Source: an uncultured Bacteroidales bacterium (lineage in GTDB: Bacteria; Bacteroidota; Bacteroidia; Bacteroidales; Bacteroidaceae). From it: DNA of 35,479 bases. The position numbers and the translations under genes are program-made. Below, in pieces: positions 16,881 to 28,500 of the stretch. Within the stretch, counting starts at the first letter, position 1; each line of letters begins with the position of its first letter. A model generated the notes under the pieces. It did no database searches. It had not been told where the DNA came from and was given only the letters and a program-made list of their open reading frames with translations. The DNA lies in the NCBI GenBank assembly GCA_902785075.1, contig CACZXN010000021.1, positions 1 through 35,479 on the forward strand. Direction: 5' to 3'.

Positions 16881-18116
16881 ATGAAGCATACTTTGATAGA
16901 ATTTGCTATTTGCCTCTTTGTGTTGTTGATGCCTGCCTCGCTGATAGCCCAGCAAGACACACAAGGGAGTAACGTCATTAGTAAAGTAAAGAAAATAATT
17001 GAGTCCACTGGTTCGAGCAAGGTTGATACGAACTACATCCAAAAGCCTGCACGACCTTGGCAAGTTAGCGTGAAGAGCCGTGTTGCACAGACTGACTTGA
17101 ATATGCATTCAACGATTAATGGTAACGCTGTTTACGCTTCGGTTCTGGAAGGGACTGGGTATCAAATAGAAGGACCCTTACGTATTACTCCGCGTGTGAC
17201 AACTCCCATATCGGCTTCTGTTGGTATAAAGGTTGGATACAGAGGCCTCAGTGCAAGCTACACCTTTCCTTTAAAGGGCTATAATGGGCAAAGTCTCTCG
17301 TTTAGAAGTATGGGTAATTACTACAGCATAAACCTTCGATGGCACAAGTTTGAGGAGAAATCGCCCGAGGCGCCATCTTCTTTCGCCCTCAAGAATGTAG
17401 ATGTAAATACGGGGGAAGATTTGGGAGGAGTGAAAGAATATAACATGCCTGGCAAATGGAATCTGGAATCTCCTATTAAGATAAAGACATTAGTGTTTGA
17501 TGGCTTTTATATTTTCAACTATAAACGCTTCTCTTATGGTGCAGCCTACAATCAGAAAACCATCCAAAAACGTTCTGCAGGGTCACTCATCGCTGGCATC
17601 ATGGCCTATTATGCTGACTTCCGTTTTGATGATAGTCGCAATGCAGAGTTAATTACCTATATGGGTGAAATAGGTCGTATCCGTCAGTGGCAAGGAAGCG
17701 TTGGGGCAGGATATGCCTATAATTATGTTCCAGCTAAGGGATGGCTTATTGGCGTTACTGCCTTGCCGATGGTAACATTGTTGAACCGCATGAAGATGAC
17801 ACAATATGACACCAACTATCTCGAGGTTGCTGCTGCTGAGATGCAAAAAACTACAGTTGATGATTATATTAATGACTATACAGATTCACAGGTTGACAAT
17901 TATATCATTCAAAAGAAAGGAGATATTACGCATTCCAATCGTGTGGCGCTAAATTTCACGACACGTCTCTCTGTCACTTATAATTGGAGCCGCTATTTTG
18001 TGAATGTGAATGGTCAGTTCAATAATTTTCATTACAGCCATAAATCTTCCAACAACACCATGCATGGCTATCTAAACGATTGGTACATCAATGCATCGGT
18101 AGGAGTGAGACTGTGA
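16881..18116 (+). CDS. DUF4421 family outer-membrane beta-barrel-like protein
   Basis: 411 aa, with signal peptide MKHTLIEFAICLFVLLMPASLIAQ. The mature part alternates short strands rich in Tyr, Phe and Gly with polar turns (YRGLSASYTFPLKGY, GNYYSINLRWHKF, RFSYGAAYNQKT, WQGSVGAGYAYNY), as in an outer-membrane barrel. It ends in a strand, YINASVGVRL, a reasonable barrel-end signal. DUF4421 is a Bacteroidetes family with no established function. It stands alone with its own promoter and is convergent with the gamma-carbonic-anhydrase-like gene. Confidence 0.82.
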   Translation: MKHTLIEFAICLFVLLMPASLIAQQDTQGSNVISKVKKIIESTGSSKVDTNYIQKPARPWQVSVKSRVAQTDLNMHSTINGNAVYASVLEGTGYQIEGPLRITPRVTTPISASVGIKVGYRGLSASYTFPLKGYNGQSLSFRSMGNYYSINLRWHKFEEKSPEAPSSFALKNVDVNTGEDLGGVKEYNMPGKWNLESPIKIKTLVFDGFYIFNYKRFSYGAAYNQKTIQKRSAGSLIAGIMAYYADFRFDDSRNAELITYMGEIGRIRQWQGSVGAGYAYNYVPAKGWLIGVTALPMVTLLNRMKMTQYDTNYLEVAAAEMQKTTVDDYINDYTDSQVDNYIIQKKGDITHSNRVALNFTTRLSVTYNWSRYFVNVNGQFNNFHYSHKSSNNTMHGYLNDWYINASVGVRL

Positions 18117-18170
18117 TCGGGCGAACTATCTTAGTCGTAGGGGGTATAAGGAGGAATTGTTGTTCCCTGC

Positions 18171-18692
18171 TTATTGTTCTTCTTTGTACCAATCTTTATA
18201 CATAATGTAGTGACTGGCAATTCCTTGATTTAGTTCCTTTGCTTGTTCGGGGTCAACTCTTTTGATAAACTTTGCAGGAACACCTCCCCACAATTCACCT
18301 GGACCAACCTTTGTATTTTGGAGTACAAGTGCTCCAGCTGCAATGATGGCTCCTTCGCCTATGTCTGCGTGATCGAGAACAGTGGCTCCCATTCCGATGA
18401 GAGCGCAGTTGTGAACCGTGCATCCATGTAGGGTAACATTGTGTCCGATGGTAACATCGTCGCCTATTTCTATTGCTGCTTTCTGATAGAGCGTGTGGAG
18501 GCAACTTCCGTCTTGAATATTGACTCGATTGCCGATTCGGATGTAGTTGACATCACCTCGCACAACAGCATTGAACCACACAGTACATTGGTCGCCCATC
18601 GTGACATCGCCTACGATGGTTGCGTTTTCTGAAAAATAACAGTCCTTGCCCCATTTGGGAGTCAGACCGCATACAGTTTTGATGAGGGCCAT
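18171..18692 (-). CDS. Gamma-carbonic-anhydrase-like hexapeptide-repeat protein (YrdA family)
   Basis: 173 aa, almost entirely hexapeptide repeats of a left-handed beta-helix (IGDDVTIGHNVTLHGC, ADIGEGAIIAAGALV). The three histidines that hold zinc in gamma-class carbonic anhydrases are at H66 (SCLHT), H84 and H89 (IGHNVTLHG). Trimeric and cytoplasmic by family. Many members have no measured carbonic anhydrase activity, so the reaction is uncertain. Five tandem heptamers lie just upstream of its start (18701-18735), and waaA ends 63 bp upstream. Confidence 0.9.
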   Translation of the reverse strand: MALIKTVCGLTPKWGKDCYFSENATIVGDVTMGDQCTVWFNAVVRGDVNYIRIGNRVNIQDGSCLHTLYQKAAIEIGDDVTIGHNVTLHGCTVHNCALIGMGATVLDHADIGEGAIIAAGALVLQNTKVGPGELWGGVPAKFIKRVDPEQAKELNQGIASHYIMYKDWYKEEQ

Positions 18693-18700
18693 AGTTCTTG

Positions 18701-18735
18701 TTGATAATTGACAGTTGATAGTTGATAATTGGCAA
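18701..18735. repeat. Five in-phase heptamers (TTGATAA type)
   Basis: TTGATAA, TTGACAG, TTGATAG, TTGATAA, TTGGCAA in a row without gaps, between waaA and the hexapeptide protein gene, in the likely leader of the latter. The same family of heptamers recurs at 30953-30987 on the other strand. Confidence 0.8.
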
Positions 18736-18755
18736 ATAACATCTAACCTAAGTCG

Positions 18756-20063
18756 TTAGGTGTTCTTGGGAGTGTTGAAGATTGCATCATAACATTTTTC
18801 GACAGCTCCTGCATTGCCGTAGATATATTGGCTTGCAGCTTCACCTGCTGCATGCATCTTGTCGGGATGGAGTATGAAGTCATCAACGAGTGCGGCAAAC
18901 GATGCTGCATCTGTATATTCAAATGAGCCTTTGCATTCGAGCAGCGCTTGTGCTTCTTGGAACTTCTTGTTGTTAGGACCGAACAATACTGGGATTCCGT
19001 AGACAGCAGCTTCGGGTACGTTGTGTATGCCGGCTCCAAATCCGCCCCCTACGAGGGCGAGACTACCATAGCGATAGATGGACGATAGTTTGCCAAAACA
19101 ATCGACAATCAGCACTTCCGCTTCTCGGAGTACGTTGTCATCTACGGCTTGTTGTCCGTCTTCGGTTGCGATGTCGGAATAGAAAATAACACGTCGATCG
19201 CCCAACCAGTTGAGAAGTTCGTTTAAACGGTGACCTGTAATCTTATGGGGCGCTATGATGAGTTTCCAATCGCGGTGATTAGCGAAGTAGGGGATATAAA
19301 TTTGCTCGTCAGGTTGCCAGCTACTTCCAGCAATGAAGGTCGATTTTCCGTCAACAAAGGTCTTGACAATTGGTAGGTTGGCTGACCGTTGTTTGATTTT
19401 GATGACGCGATCGAAGCGGGTGTCACCCACAATCATGACATTGTCAATGCCGAGACGTGCAAGCAGTTCTTTCGACTCTTGGTTCTGAACGAAGAAATAG
19501 TCGAATTGATAGAGTGGTTGGGTCATGCCGTACCACTTGAAGTAATGTTGATCTTCACGGAAGATGCTGCTGACACTATAGACCTTCACGCCTCGCTTAT
19601 GAGCTCGATGGAGATAATGATACCAGAACTCATATTTGATGAAGATGGCGATTTCGGGGTGGGTCATCCTCAAGAATGAGGCTGCATTGGCTGGGGTGTC
19701 GAACGGAAGATAACAGACGATATCGGCACCTTCGTAGTCTTTCCGTACTTCGTAGCCAGAAGGAGAGAAGAAGGTGAGCAGTATCTTGTATTCGGGTAGC
19801 TCCTTACGTACACGTTCCATGAGAAGACGGCCCTGTTCGAATTCTCCTAGCGAGGCTGCATGGAACCAAACAACCTTATCGTCCTTCTTGATGTATTTGT
19901 GGAGTTTAATCCATGTTCCCGCCTGTCCCTTTACTTGGTGACGTATTTTCTTCACGAAGAAGGTTGCAATGATGGCTCCCATGGTGAAGATATACATACC
20001 AATGGTGTAGCAGACAATCTGGATGTTCTGATCAATTTTCGACAGTATGGTTTGCTTTCTCAT
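18756..20063 (-). CDS. waaA: 3-deoxy-D-manno-octulosonic acid (Kdo) transferase
   Basis: Transfers Kdo from CMP-Kdo to lipid A precursor on the inner face of the inner membrane, a step of LPS core synthesis. 435 aa, with a membrane anchor near residues 15-38. The glycosyltransferase domain shows [14 protein letters not shown] with the catalytic-type E74, [10 protein letters not shown], and in the C-terminal half [19 protein letters not shown], the nucleotide-sugar site of GT-B enzymes. The ATG overlaps the gltX stop (ATGA, 20060-20063). A start at an internal Met near residue 23 would also leave a workable protein, but the overlap favours the first ATG. Confidence 0.95.
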   Translation of the reverse strand: MRKQTILSKIDQNIQIVCYTIGMYIFTMGAIIATFFVKKIRHQVKGQAGTWIKLHKYIKKDDKVVWFHAASLGEFEQGRLLMERVRKELPEYKILLTFFSPSGYEVRKDYEGADIVCYLPFDTPANAASFLRMTHPEIAIFIKYEFWYHYLHRAHKRGVKVYSVSSIFREDQHYFKWYGMTQPLYQFDYFFVQNQESKELLARLGIDNVMIVGDTRFDRVIKIKQRSANLPIVKTFVDGKSTFIAGSSWQPDEQIYIPYFANHRDWKLIIAPHKITGHRLNELLNWLGDRRVIFYSDIATEDGQQAVDDNVLREAEVLIVDCFGKLSSIYRYGSLALVGGGFGAGIHNVPEAAVYGIPVLFGPNNKKFQEAQALLECKGSFEYTDAASFAALVDDFILHPDKMHAAGEAASQYIYGNAGAVEKCYDAIFNTPKNT

Positions 20064-21625
20064 CCTAATTTCTCAATTGCATTCTGCATACGACGGATGG
20101 TTTCTGCCTTGCCGAGGAAGGCTGCGAGTTCGTACATGTCTGGACCTTGCCCGGTACCTACGAGACATACGCGCCATGCGTTCCATGGTTTATGACCTGT
20201 GGCTTCGCACCATGCTTCTACCAAATCTTTCATCTCTGTAACTGTGAATTCACGGTCTTCAAGGGAGGAGAGCACTCCGATGAGTTCGTCCATCTCTTGA
20301 GCAGTGTCTTCTTTCCAGTTCTTGCGAACAAATTTGTCTTCTGTGTCATAGGTTTCAGGAGCTACGAAGAAGAAACGGCATAGTGGCCAAAGGTCGCTAA
20401 CGAAACTGATGTTACGTTTCTTCTTGTTATTGTCGTTGTCAACATACTCAATGACCTTTGTCTTCATCATCTCTACCACTTGAGCCTCACGTTCAGGGGT
20501 TGACTCGATGCCTTCAGCCTTAAGGATGCGGTCGAACTCAGGTGTCCAATCCATCGCTGGGCGCATTAAGAGGTATTGGTGGTTGAACCACATACCCTTG
20601 ATGTAGTCGAACCGAGCGCCTGCCTTGCTGCATTTTGAGAGGTCGAACAGACGTATCATCTCATCCATTGTCATGATTTCCTGATCACCGCCGGGGTTCC
20701 AGCCAAGAAGGGCGAGGAAGTTAACAACAGCTTCAGGTAAATAGCCTTTCTCACGATAGCCTGAAGAAACTTCGCCACTCTTAGGGTCGTGCCACTCAAG
20801 TGGAAATACTGGGAATCCGAGTTTGTCGCCATCACGTTTTGAAAGCTTACCATTGCCTACAGGTTTCAGTAGCAGAGGCAAGTGGGCAAATCGTGGCATG
20901 GTATCTGTCCATCCGAATGCTTCATATAGGAGTACATGGAGTGGGGCACTTGGCAACCATTCCTCTCCTCGAATAACGTGAGTTACTTCCATGAGATGGT
21001 CGTCCACGATGTTTGCCAAATGGTAGGTTGGTAATTGATCTGCACTTTTGAAGAGTACTTTATCGTCAAGGATGGACGAGTTGATGTTTACGTCGCCTCG
21101 TATAATATCATCGACATGAACGTCGCGTCCTGGTTCAATCTTAAAACGCACAACATACTGATGGCCTTCGGCGATGAGGCGTTCTACCTCGTCCTTGGAC
21201 AATGTGAGTGAATTGCGCATCATGCTTCGGGTGCTTGCGTCATATTGGAAATTCTCAATCTCTGCGCGTTTGGCATCCAGTTCTTCTGGGGTGTCAAATG
21301 CGATATATGCCTTCCCGTTGTCCAAGAGTTGCTGAACATATTTTTTGTAGATATCGCGTCGTTCAGACTGACGATAAGGACCATGATTGCCTCCAAATGA
21401 GACTCCCTCGTCGAACTTGATACCTAACCAGCGGAATGCTTCAATGATGTATTCTTCTGCACCAGGCACGAATCGGGTGGAGTCGGTATCCTCAATGCGG
21501 AAAATCAAGTCGCCACCATGTTGCTTGGCGAACAGATAGTTATACAATGCTGTACGTACACCTCCGATGTGGAGCGGTCCTGTTGGACTTGGTGCGAAAC
21601 GTACTCTAACTCGTCTTTCTGTCAT
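20060..21625 (-). CDS. gltX: Glutamate--tRNA ligase
   Basis: Class I aminoacyl-tRNA synthetase charging tRNA-Glu, 521 aa. HIGH-type motif [13 protein letters not shown] with H19, and KMSKS-type KLSKR (K260-R264). The frame is open 18 codons further upstream, but a TAACTTTGC -7 box (21648-21656) lies inside that extension and would start the transcript near 21640. [13 protein letters not shown] is also the normal beginning for the family. Translationally coupled to waaA downstream through a 4-bp overlap. Confidence 0.97.
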   Translation of the reverse strand: MTERRVRVRFAPSPTGPLHIGGVRTALYNYLFAKQHGGDLIFRIEDTDSTRFVPGAEEYIIEAFRWLGIKFDEGVSFGGNHGPYRQSERRDIYKKYVQQLLDNGKAYIAFDTPEELDAKRAEIENFQYDASTRSMMRNSLTLSKDEVERLIAEGHQYVVRFKIEPGRDVHVDDIIRGDVNINSSILDDKVLFKSADQLPTYHLANIVDDHLMEVTHVIRGEEWLPSAPLHVLLYEAFGWTDTMPRFAHLPLLLKPVGNGKLSKRDGDKLGFPVFPLEWHDPKSGEVSSGYREKGYLPEAVVNFLALLGWNPGGDQEIMTMDEMIRLFDLSKCSKAGARFDYIKGMWFNHQYLLMRPAMDWTPEFDRILKAEGIESTPEREAQVVEMMKTKVIEYVDNDNNKKKRNISFVSDLWPLCRFFFVAPETYDTEDKFVRKNWKEDTAQEMDELIGVLSSLEDREFTVTEMKDLVEAWCEATGHKPWNAWRVCLVGTGQGPDMYELAAFLGKAETIRRMQNAIEKLG

Positions 21626-21647
21626 AGTGATAAAATGAAATGATGGT

Positions 21648-21656
21648 GCAAAGTTA
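21648..21656 (-). promoter_or_regulatory. Likely -7 box of gltX-waaA
   Basis: The minus strand reads TAACTTTGC, a consensus -7 box 22 bp before the gltX ATG. The upstream -33 element is not obvious. It decides the gltX start, because the upstream in-frame ATG lies outside the predicted transcript. Confidence 0.65.
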
Positions 21657-21716
21657 CGAAAAAAATCATAATGCATCATTCATATTGCATCATTATTTGG
21701 TTTTTTTAAGGAAAAA

Positions 21717-23102
21717 CTAACCGAACAACTCGCGCAGTGCCTCTTCAACGCGGCGTACTCCCTTCACCTCAATCTTGAAGTGGGTATGTTCCAAAGTGCT
21801 GAGATTTGCACTTGGAACGAGTATCTTGCTGAACCCCAGTTTCTCTGCTTCAGCGATTCGTTGCATAATGCGGCTTATAGGACGTATTTCTCCACTAAGT
21901 CCAACTTCTCCTGCCATACAGACATCGCGATCAATGCCCGTGTCGACATTACTCGATAGTACTGCTGAGATAACACTGAGATCGATAGCAGGGTCGGTCA
22001 CACGTATACCTCCTGCTATGTTGAGGTACACATCCTTTTGTCCCAGTTTGAAGCCTACACGTTTCTCAAGTACTGCTAACAGCATGTTGAGGCGTCGAAG
22101 GTCGAAGCCTGTCGCAGAACGCTGAGGAGTGCCGTAAGCAGCTGTACTGACGAGTGCTTGTGTCTCAATGAGTAGCGGACGTACCCCCTCTATAGCCGAA
22201 GCAATGGCTACTCCGCTAAGCTCTTCGCTATTCTTAATGTCTGAGAGCAGCAACTCAGAGGGGTTTGTTACTTCGCGTAGACCGTTTTGCCGCATCTCGT
22301 AAATGCCGAGTTCGGCTGTACTCCCGAAGCGGTTCTTGATGGCTCGGACAATACGATACATGTAGTGTTGGTCTCCTTCGAATTGCAGGACTGTGTCAAC
22401 CATGTGTTCAAGAATCTTAGGTCCTGCGATGCTTCCTTCTTTATTGATATGCCCAATGATAATGATAGGGGTACCAGTTTCCTTTGCATATTTCAGCAGC
22501 AATGCAGCACATTCTCGTATCTGACTGACGCTTCCTGGGCTACTCTCTACATCTTCCGTCGCCATTGTTTGGATTGAATCGACCACCACTAGGTCGGGAA
22601 GTACGGCCTTGATATGATCGAATATCCGTTCTATCATCACTTCGCAGACAACGTAAAGGTTCGTGGTCTGAGACGTGAAATCTGGTGACAGACGATCCGC
22701 ACGCATCTTTAGTTGTCGTGCACTCTCTTCTCCACTGACATAGAGCACCTTCATATTTTGAAGTCGCAGTACGGTCTGAAGAATCAGAGTGGACTTCCCA
22801 ATGCCTGGTTCTCCACCTAATAGCGTAAGTGAACCAGGAACGAGACCTCCACCAAGAACTCTATTGAGTTCGTTGTCAAGCATGTTGATACGTGGGTCTT
22901 CCGATGTCTCAATCCGACTGATGGATATCGGTGAAGAGGAATTGGACGTTAGAGGTGAGAGACTTGAGGGGAGAGAAGATTTCTTGCCGAGTTTCTGCTC
23001 AACGAAAGTGTTCCATTCTCCGCACGAAGGGCAACGGCCAATCCATTTCGGGGAGTCGTAGCCGCAAGAACTGCAGACGTATGCTGTTTTTTCTTTTGCC
23101 AT
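21717..23102 (-). CDS. radA: DNA repair protein RadA (Sms)
   Basis: A DnaB-like helicase that processes recombination branches. 461 aa with the three parts expected: N-terminal zinc finger C10-x2-C13 ... C24-x2-C27, RecA-like ATPase core with Walker A GGEPGIGKST (K103) and the RadA-specific KNRFG motif (K256), and a C-terminal Lon-protease-like domain (about 330-461). A Ser-rich linker (SSLPSSLSPLTSNSS) joins the finger and the core. No TAnnTTTG promoter is seen in the 71 bp after tamL, so it may be co-transcribed with tamB-tamL. Confidence 0.97.
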   Translation of the reverse strand: MAKEKTAYVCSSCGYDSPKWIGRCPSCGEWNTFVEQKLGKKSSLPSSLSPLTSNSSSPISISRIETSEDPRINMLDNELNRVLGGGLVPGSLTLLGGEPGIGKSTLILQTVLRLQNMKVLYVSGEESARQLKMRADRLSPDFTSQTTNLYVVCEVMIERIFDHIKAVLPDLVVVDSIQTMATEDVESSPGSVSQIRECAALLLKYAKETGTPIIIIGHINKEGSIAGPKILEHMVDTVLQFEGDQHYMYRIVRAIKNRFGSTAELGIYEMRQNGLREVTNPSELLLSDIKNSEELSGVAIASAIEGVRPLLIETQALVSTAAYGTPQRSATGFDLRRLNMLLAVLEKRVGFKLGQKDVYLNIAGGIRVTDPAIDLSVISAVLSSNVDTGIDRDVCMAGEVGLSGEIRPISRIMQRIAEAEKLGFSKILVPSANLSTLEHTHFKIEVKGVRRVEEALRELFG

Positions 23103-23113
23103 ATTTTTTTTTG

Positions 23114-23137
23114 TCGTTATATCGTTATGACGTTATT
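23114..23137. repeat. Three octamers in the tamL-radA gap
   Basis: TCGTTATA, TCGTTATG, ACGTTATT in direct succession, just upstream of radA. Similar in style to the heptamer tracts in other spacers, but with a period of 8. Confidence 0.6.
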
Positions 23138-23173
23138 TCGAATGTTTTTTTGATTTCTGCATTCTGATTCAAC

Positions 23174-25504
23174 TTAGAATGGATAGCCCACTGCAAAATG
23201 GAATCCGAGACTGTCCCAGAATTTTGGCATGTTGTAGTAACTTTTCTTGCCTGTATCGTAGGGGGCATGGATTCCGATTCCTAAATCGAGACGCAGGACG
23301 AGGAATTCGAGGTCGTAGCGGAATCCGAATCCTGTGCCGAGTGCGATGCTTTTGAGCAGGTTCCCCGATGATAGTTCGCCCAACGGATGACTATCTTCTT
23401 TCTTTAACATCCAAACGTTACCTGCATCTATAAATAAAGCTCCGTGGAGGTTGCTGACGAGGTTGAATCGGTATTCGATATTTGCCTCCAACTTGAAATC
23501 TCCTGCTTGGTCGAGATAGGTACCACGCCCTTGGGAGTCGTAATAACGGCCTGGTCCAATGGCTCGTGCAGCAAACGCACGAATATCGTTTGCTCCACCA
23601 ACGTAGAACAACTCGCTGTAGGGAGCATAGCTACTGTTTCCATAGCTCCACAGCGCACCTGCATAGAGTCGGGTAGCTAGCAGACTCTTGTCTGTTAGTT
23701 TGTACTTGTTGCGTAGGTCGAACGATAGTTTGAGGAACTGTGAATAAGGGCTGCTAAACATCTTTTTGCCTTTTTCGTCGAACTTCTTTCCAAGAAAGGT
23801 TGAAACTCCGCTGATGAGGTTCGATGCTTCTTTGAAGGAAATTTCCATCCATGTGTTGAAGCGACGATGAGTGTCCCAATTATTGTCGTAAGTGATGACG
23901 TATTGCATAGCAGGAATGAACTGGTCCTGCAAACTGACAAGCAAAGCGCGGTTCTTCGAAGCAATGGAGTCGAACTTGGCGGTGGTATGTTCCAATCGGT
24001 CGTAGGTGAGCGAAAGTGGTGTGACGCGATGAATGAATGACTTTGAGGTTTGGAACGTATAAGTGGCCTCAGCATTGAACGAGAGTAGTCGGTAGTAGCC
24101 AGAACGGTTTAGGTGGTCGAAGTCGAACTTGAAGGAGGTCGTGGTAGGATACTTGAATCGTTTTTTGCTCAATCCTGGGAATACCAACCAGGGGTAGGTA
24201 ATCGATACTCCTGCACCAGCCTCGTAGGAGTTGATTTGGTCTTGCCCCTTGACTATTTGTGCTCCTTTAGTCAACCATTCATACGACCCTTTCAGTTTCA
24301 GCGCAAAGGTCTCTCCATGTCCAAACGCATTACGTTTTGAAAGCATGATGGCTGCATTTGGACCGATTTGTGAATTGCTCTTTTGGGTGATATTGAAGTC
24401 GAATTCTGCTTCGATGGGTTGATCCATTGTCACATCCAATCGTACATCTAGTGTATCACAGGTCTGTGTTGTGTCGCGTGGAGTACAAGTGAACTGCAGA
24501 CGTGAGAATATTTTCATGTTGCTGAGGTTCGCTAGCGTTTCTTCAAGTTTGCTTTGGCTGAATTCCTGACGGCGCCAGAAGCGGAAATTGCGGAACATAA
24601 CCCGCGGACTGATGGGGTTCTTGTCGCCAGTCCATACAATCTTTAATCCTCGCAGGTCAGTTGAGTCTGTAAAGGCAGTCCTTCGACTTTCTGTTCCTCC
24701 TTGACGGGTACGGATGTATGTGCTGATATTGCCAATATACCATTTGTGCTGAGCACGTTCAGGTGTGTCATAGTCTTGTGCCACAAGTAGTTGTACCTTT
24801 TGTGGTACCATCATTGAGTCGGCAATATATCTGATGTAATCAGGACGATAGAAGTAATAGCCCTGATTGCGGAACTCATTGGTCAGACGCTCTTTCTCCA
24901 TCTGGAGGTCTGCCACACTGAATTGTCCTTCATCCTTGAGGTAGGAGTTGTCTGCTGTAGCTCTCACAACACTATCCTGTCGTTCCGGGAAGTTCCACAC
25001 GATGGTATCGAAGGTGTAAGGTTCACCCAGTTTGATCGTATAGTTGATTTTTGCCTTTTTGGGATTTTTGTGTGGCACAATGTCATACGAGACCTTACCT
25101 TGGAAGTAACCGTAGTTCTGTAGCGTGTTTGTAGCTACCTGAACACGTGTCTCAGGATTCACCATCGTTAGTGTAACAGGGGTTGTACTGAAGGTGTCGA
25201 ACATCCATTTCGAGAAGCCGCTCTTGTGGTTGTTAACATATTTATTGTAAACCCATAGGCCCACGGAGATAGGGAATCGTATGGAGCTACTGCCCATAAA
25301 CGAACTGTTGGGTGCATAGGCTAATGCCGCCTCGACTTCTGTGAGTGCCACACTCTCAGCATACGTGTTCTTCTTGTCTTCTACACGTATCTTCTTGATG
25401 CCCGTATACAACACTTCGTCCTCTTGCAATCCGCTGGTGGTAGAACAAGCGGTCAGTATTGACAATGCAACTAGGTAGATAATATATTTACTGCTTCTGA
25501 TCAT
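23174..25504 (-). CDS. tamL: TamL: lipoprotein-type TamA/Omp85 outer-membrane protein
   Basis: 776 aa from ATG 25504. The signal peptide ends in a lipobox, LSILTAC with C20, so the N-terminus should be lipidated. POTRA-like repeats occupy about residues 30-380. The last part is a 16-strand Omp85 barrel (LYAGALWSYGNSSYAPYSELFYVGGANDIRAFAA in outline) that finishes in FAVGYPF with a terminal Phe. Bacteroidetes have such a lipidated TamA, named TamL, which works with the inner-membrane protein TamB in outer-membrane assembly or lipid transport. The gene overlaps the end of tamB by 17 bp. An in-frame start 30 bp upstream (25534) would hide the signal peptide behind a polar extension, so I rejected it. 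Confidence 0.9.
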   Translation of the reverse strand: MIRSSKYIIYLVALSILTACSTTSGLQEDEVLYTGIKKIRVEDKKNTYAESVALTEVEAALAYAPNSSFMGSSSIRFPISVGLWVYNKYVNNHKSGFSKWMFDTFSTTPVTLTMVNPETRVQVATNTLQNYGYFQGKVSYDIVPHKNPKKAKINYTIKLGEPYTFDTIVWNFPERQDSVVRATADNSYLKDEGQFSVADLQMEKERLTNEFRNQGYYFYRPDYIRYIADSMMVPQKVQLLVAQDYDTPERAQHKWYIGNISTYIRTRQGGTESRRTAFTDSTDLRGLKIVWTGDKNPISPRVMFRNFRFWRRQEFSQSKLEETLANLSNMKIFSRLQFTCTPRDTTQTCDTLDVRLDVTMDQPIEAEFDFNITQKSNSQIGPNAAIMLSKRNAFGHGETFALKLKGSYEWLTKGAQIVKGQDQINSYEAGAGVSITYPWLVFPGLSKKRFKYPTTTSFKFDFDHLNRSGYYRLLSFNAEATYTFQTSKSFIHRVTPLSLTYDRLEHTTAKFDSIASKNRALLVSLQDQFIPAMQYVITYDNNWDTHRRFNTWMEISFKEASNLISGVSTFLGKKFDEKGKKMFSSPYSQFLKLSFDLRNKYKLTDKSLLATRLYAGALWSYGNSSYAPYSELFYVGGANDIRAFAARAIGPGRYYDSQGRGTYLDQAGDFKLEANIEYRFNLVSNLHGALFIDAGNVWMLKKEDSHPLGELSSGNLLKSIALGTGFGFRYDLEFLVLRLDLGIGIHAPYDTGKKSYYNMPKFWDSLGFHFAVGYPF

Positions 25505-28500
25505 TCTTTTTTCGTTTCCAGATGAATAACTCACTTAGGCTGTCGAGTTTCTTACGCAAGACGACACCCGCACCATTTTCCGTCAGTTCACCCTCTAAGA
25601 GGTTGTCGTAGTTCTTGTCGTGGAAGATACGGATGTATTGTGTGCCTCCCTTATCGAGTCGCCATTCAAGCGAGATGTCGTCTATATATGCGCCCGATTC
25701 GTTGCTGTTGTTGTTTCCGTCGGCATTGATACGTCCACCCACAACCACGTTGAGCCGGTCGCTAAAGAACCGTTTTGTGAACTTGAATGAATAGTCGGTA
25801 CGAGTGGTTCCGTCGTCGCGTTTGGTCTGCTCCATACCTACACTCATGTCAACATTGACAGCACTGCTGACAGCTTTCCCTGCGATGTTGTTGATTTCAT
25901 TCTGCAGGAAGTTGTTGAGGGCATTCGTGGTGCTGAATCCGTTCTCGTTCGTACTTGAGAGATACATGCCTGTAGCCAATAGGGCAACGGCCAGTTTGTT
26001 TTTCTCTTCTGCTGTGAGTCCTGCCAGTTCATTCTGTACGGATATGTCCTCGGGCGCATCTATTGTGAACTCAAGTCCCATGTTTTCCAACGTGTTGAAA
26101 ATTCTCAATCCTACATTAAACAAAACCGAGCGGCTTGAGCCATCAGCATTGCTGACGCTTGCTTTCGTCTGTTCTGTAGCTGAGATATTCATTGTCGGGT
26201 TACTTGGACGACCCGTAAATTCGATGTAGCTGCCTTTCTCCAGTTCGAAAGTCTTGAGAGGAATGACTGGTAGCGTGTATTTCATCTCACCTTCGTTGAT
26301 GGTATATCTTCCGAGAAGGTTAATGACTCCTTCAGGTGAGTAGTTCATCGTCATACTGCCGTTTCCCTGAACATTCACATAACTCTGTTTATCGGCACTG
26401 AATTCACATCGAACCTGCACTCCGTCCTCAATTTCGAGGTTGAGTTGCATATCGATACCTGTAAAGGTTCGTGGCTCACGTTTCGATGCATCTGGCGGTG
26501 GTGCCGAGAAGTCGACGAATGTGACGATGTCATCCAATCGATAGTCAACCGACAATGGGGTGTTGGTCATGATATATGTGATGTCCGTAGAACTCAGTAC
26601 ATTGACAAGTCCACGAATCTTCAGATCGTTGGTTGTTCCGTTGACGCGAGCAAAGAAATCTCCGTAAAGCTTTCCGAATAATGCTGATTTGCGAGTGCGT
26701 GAAGAGTCGAACACCAGGAAGTTCTGTCCATACAGACTGAGGTTCATGTCAATATTATTGAGGTTGGCAAAGTTCACAAATCCGTTGATAGTGAGTGGAT
26801 TCTGTCCTGCACCAAGAATCTTGATATTGTTGAACGTGATATAGCTGTCGTTGAAGGTGATTGGTTCGTCTGCAATGGCAAGGTTGAACGAGTAGATCTC
26901 ACTATAAACGTGTACACCTTCTGGATTGAGGTTTCCATTAAACAACAGGGTATCGATAGGTCCTGAAGCAGAGACCATACCGTTAACAATACCGTCAAGT
27001 GCACAGATATTGCCAGTGATGAACGGATTCACGGTTGCAAGTGGAAGGTGGTCGAGAATGAGTGATGCGTTCAAGTGTTTCTGTCCCGTGACATTGTAAT
27101 TGCCTTTAATGATACCGATATGTTCGTCATCGTGATAGAGCATCGCATTGATGTCATGTCCCTCTTCTCCCATTGGTTGGTAGTTGAAGATTGTCATCAA
27201 GTCACCCATACCAATTCCCTCGTATGCGAATCGGTTCGCTTGCACGATTCCTCCTACCGTAAATCCTTCGTTGGTTTGGATATAGTTCACACTGAGATTC
27301 AGCAAGCCTGCCATTTGAGGAGCAAACGGAATCACCTTCAGCAGTTCCTCAATGTTCAGGTTGTTGATGACGGCTTCGATGTTCTGTAACTGCGAGTCAA
27401 CTGGATTCGCATAGACGGAAATGCTACAGCTATCCGAAGTCGACATCATCAGTACATTGGCTTTCAACCTATTCTTTTTATAGAGTTCAATATAGTTGTC
27501 GTCATTCACTTCAAACGATCTGAAAGCAATGATTGGCTGCTTAGGATAGAGACTCAACTGGAGCAAACTGTCTGTTGTGATGACACCTCTCACACCAACA
27601 TCTATACCTTTCTCTTTCTTGTCGTTGAAGAATGTGAGGTGGCTGTCGAGGTTGTGAGGCGACAGGAAACCGTCAAGATATGCGGTGAATGCCGAACAAA
27701 CTTCTTGTTTAGGACATGAAACCGCTACGTTATATGTGATTTGAGTCGTATCTTGGTAAAGGTCAAAGCTGACCGTATCGATTTTGATGGAGTCGTTGGT
27801 GATGAAGTTATAGACATGGGCGTTTCCTTGCAAACCGTATTCTTGCGATGTGCGTATGTTTGCTGCGACTTCTTCGTATCTGAATCCTTGCATAAACAAG
27901 AATTTACTGATGGGGTTTTGGTTACCGACAGAGGCTCTCAATGTAGTCTGTGGCATCATTTGTTTCAGCAGGTTGATGTTCAGACTACGTTCCTCTAATT
28001 GCTGTTGGGCTGTTTCTGCCACTTTGCTAAAGTCTTCCATCAATGAGAACAGGTTGTTGGGCGAATGGAAGTCAAAATCCATATCGCTGGTGGTCAGCTG
28101 GATAGACGTGGAGTCCATCGTTGTTTCGGCATGAAGGTCGAACTTTTCTGTGACCAGACTATCGCCTTTGAGCACTACTTCCACACCTTCGATGGCTGCA
28201 TCCATCAGGAACAACTCTTTGTAGTTGCTGCTTGCCTTAAATTCTCCGTGGGTGGCGTGTGCCGTCAGGGGGTCGGCAGACAACCCCAGTTCATGAAGGT
28301 CGGAGAACGGTAGGTCGAGTTTCATGTCGGCATCTACGCCTTTCCTGTTCATGGTGCCCTCTACGATCAATTTTCCGTCAAGTCGTTCGTCTCCGAATTG
28401 TGTTTCTGATTTGATGATGGTGTTCTTGAGCGAAGCCACCATGTCAGTATTGTCAAGGTAATAGGTGCCGTAATCAACGTGCTCGAGATTCAACTTGGCA

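Noticed and set aside
21626-21679. N-terminal extension of gltX (18 codons)
   Set aside because: It contains the TAACTTTGC promoter box and does not resemble the family N-terminus.
25505-25534. N-terminal extension of tamL (10 codons)
   Set aside because: It would put a polar stretch before the lipoprotein signal; the ATG at 25504 gives a normal signal.
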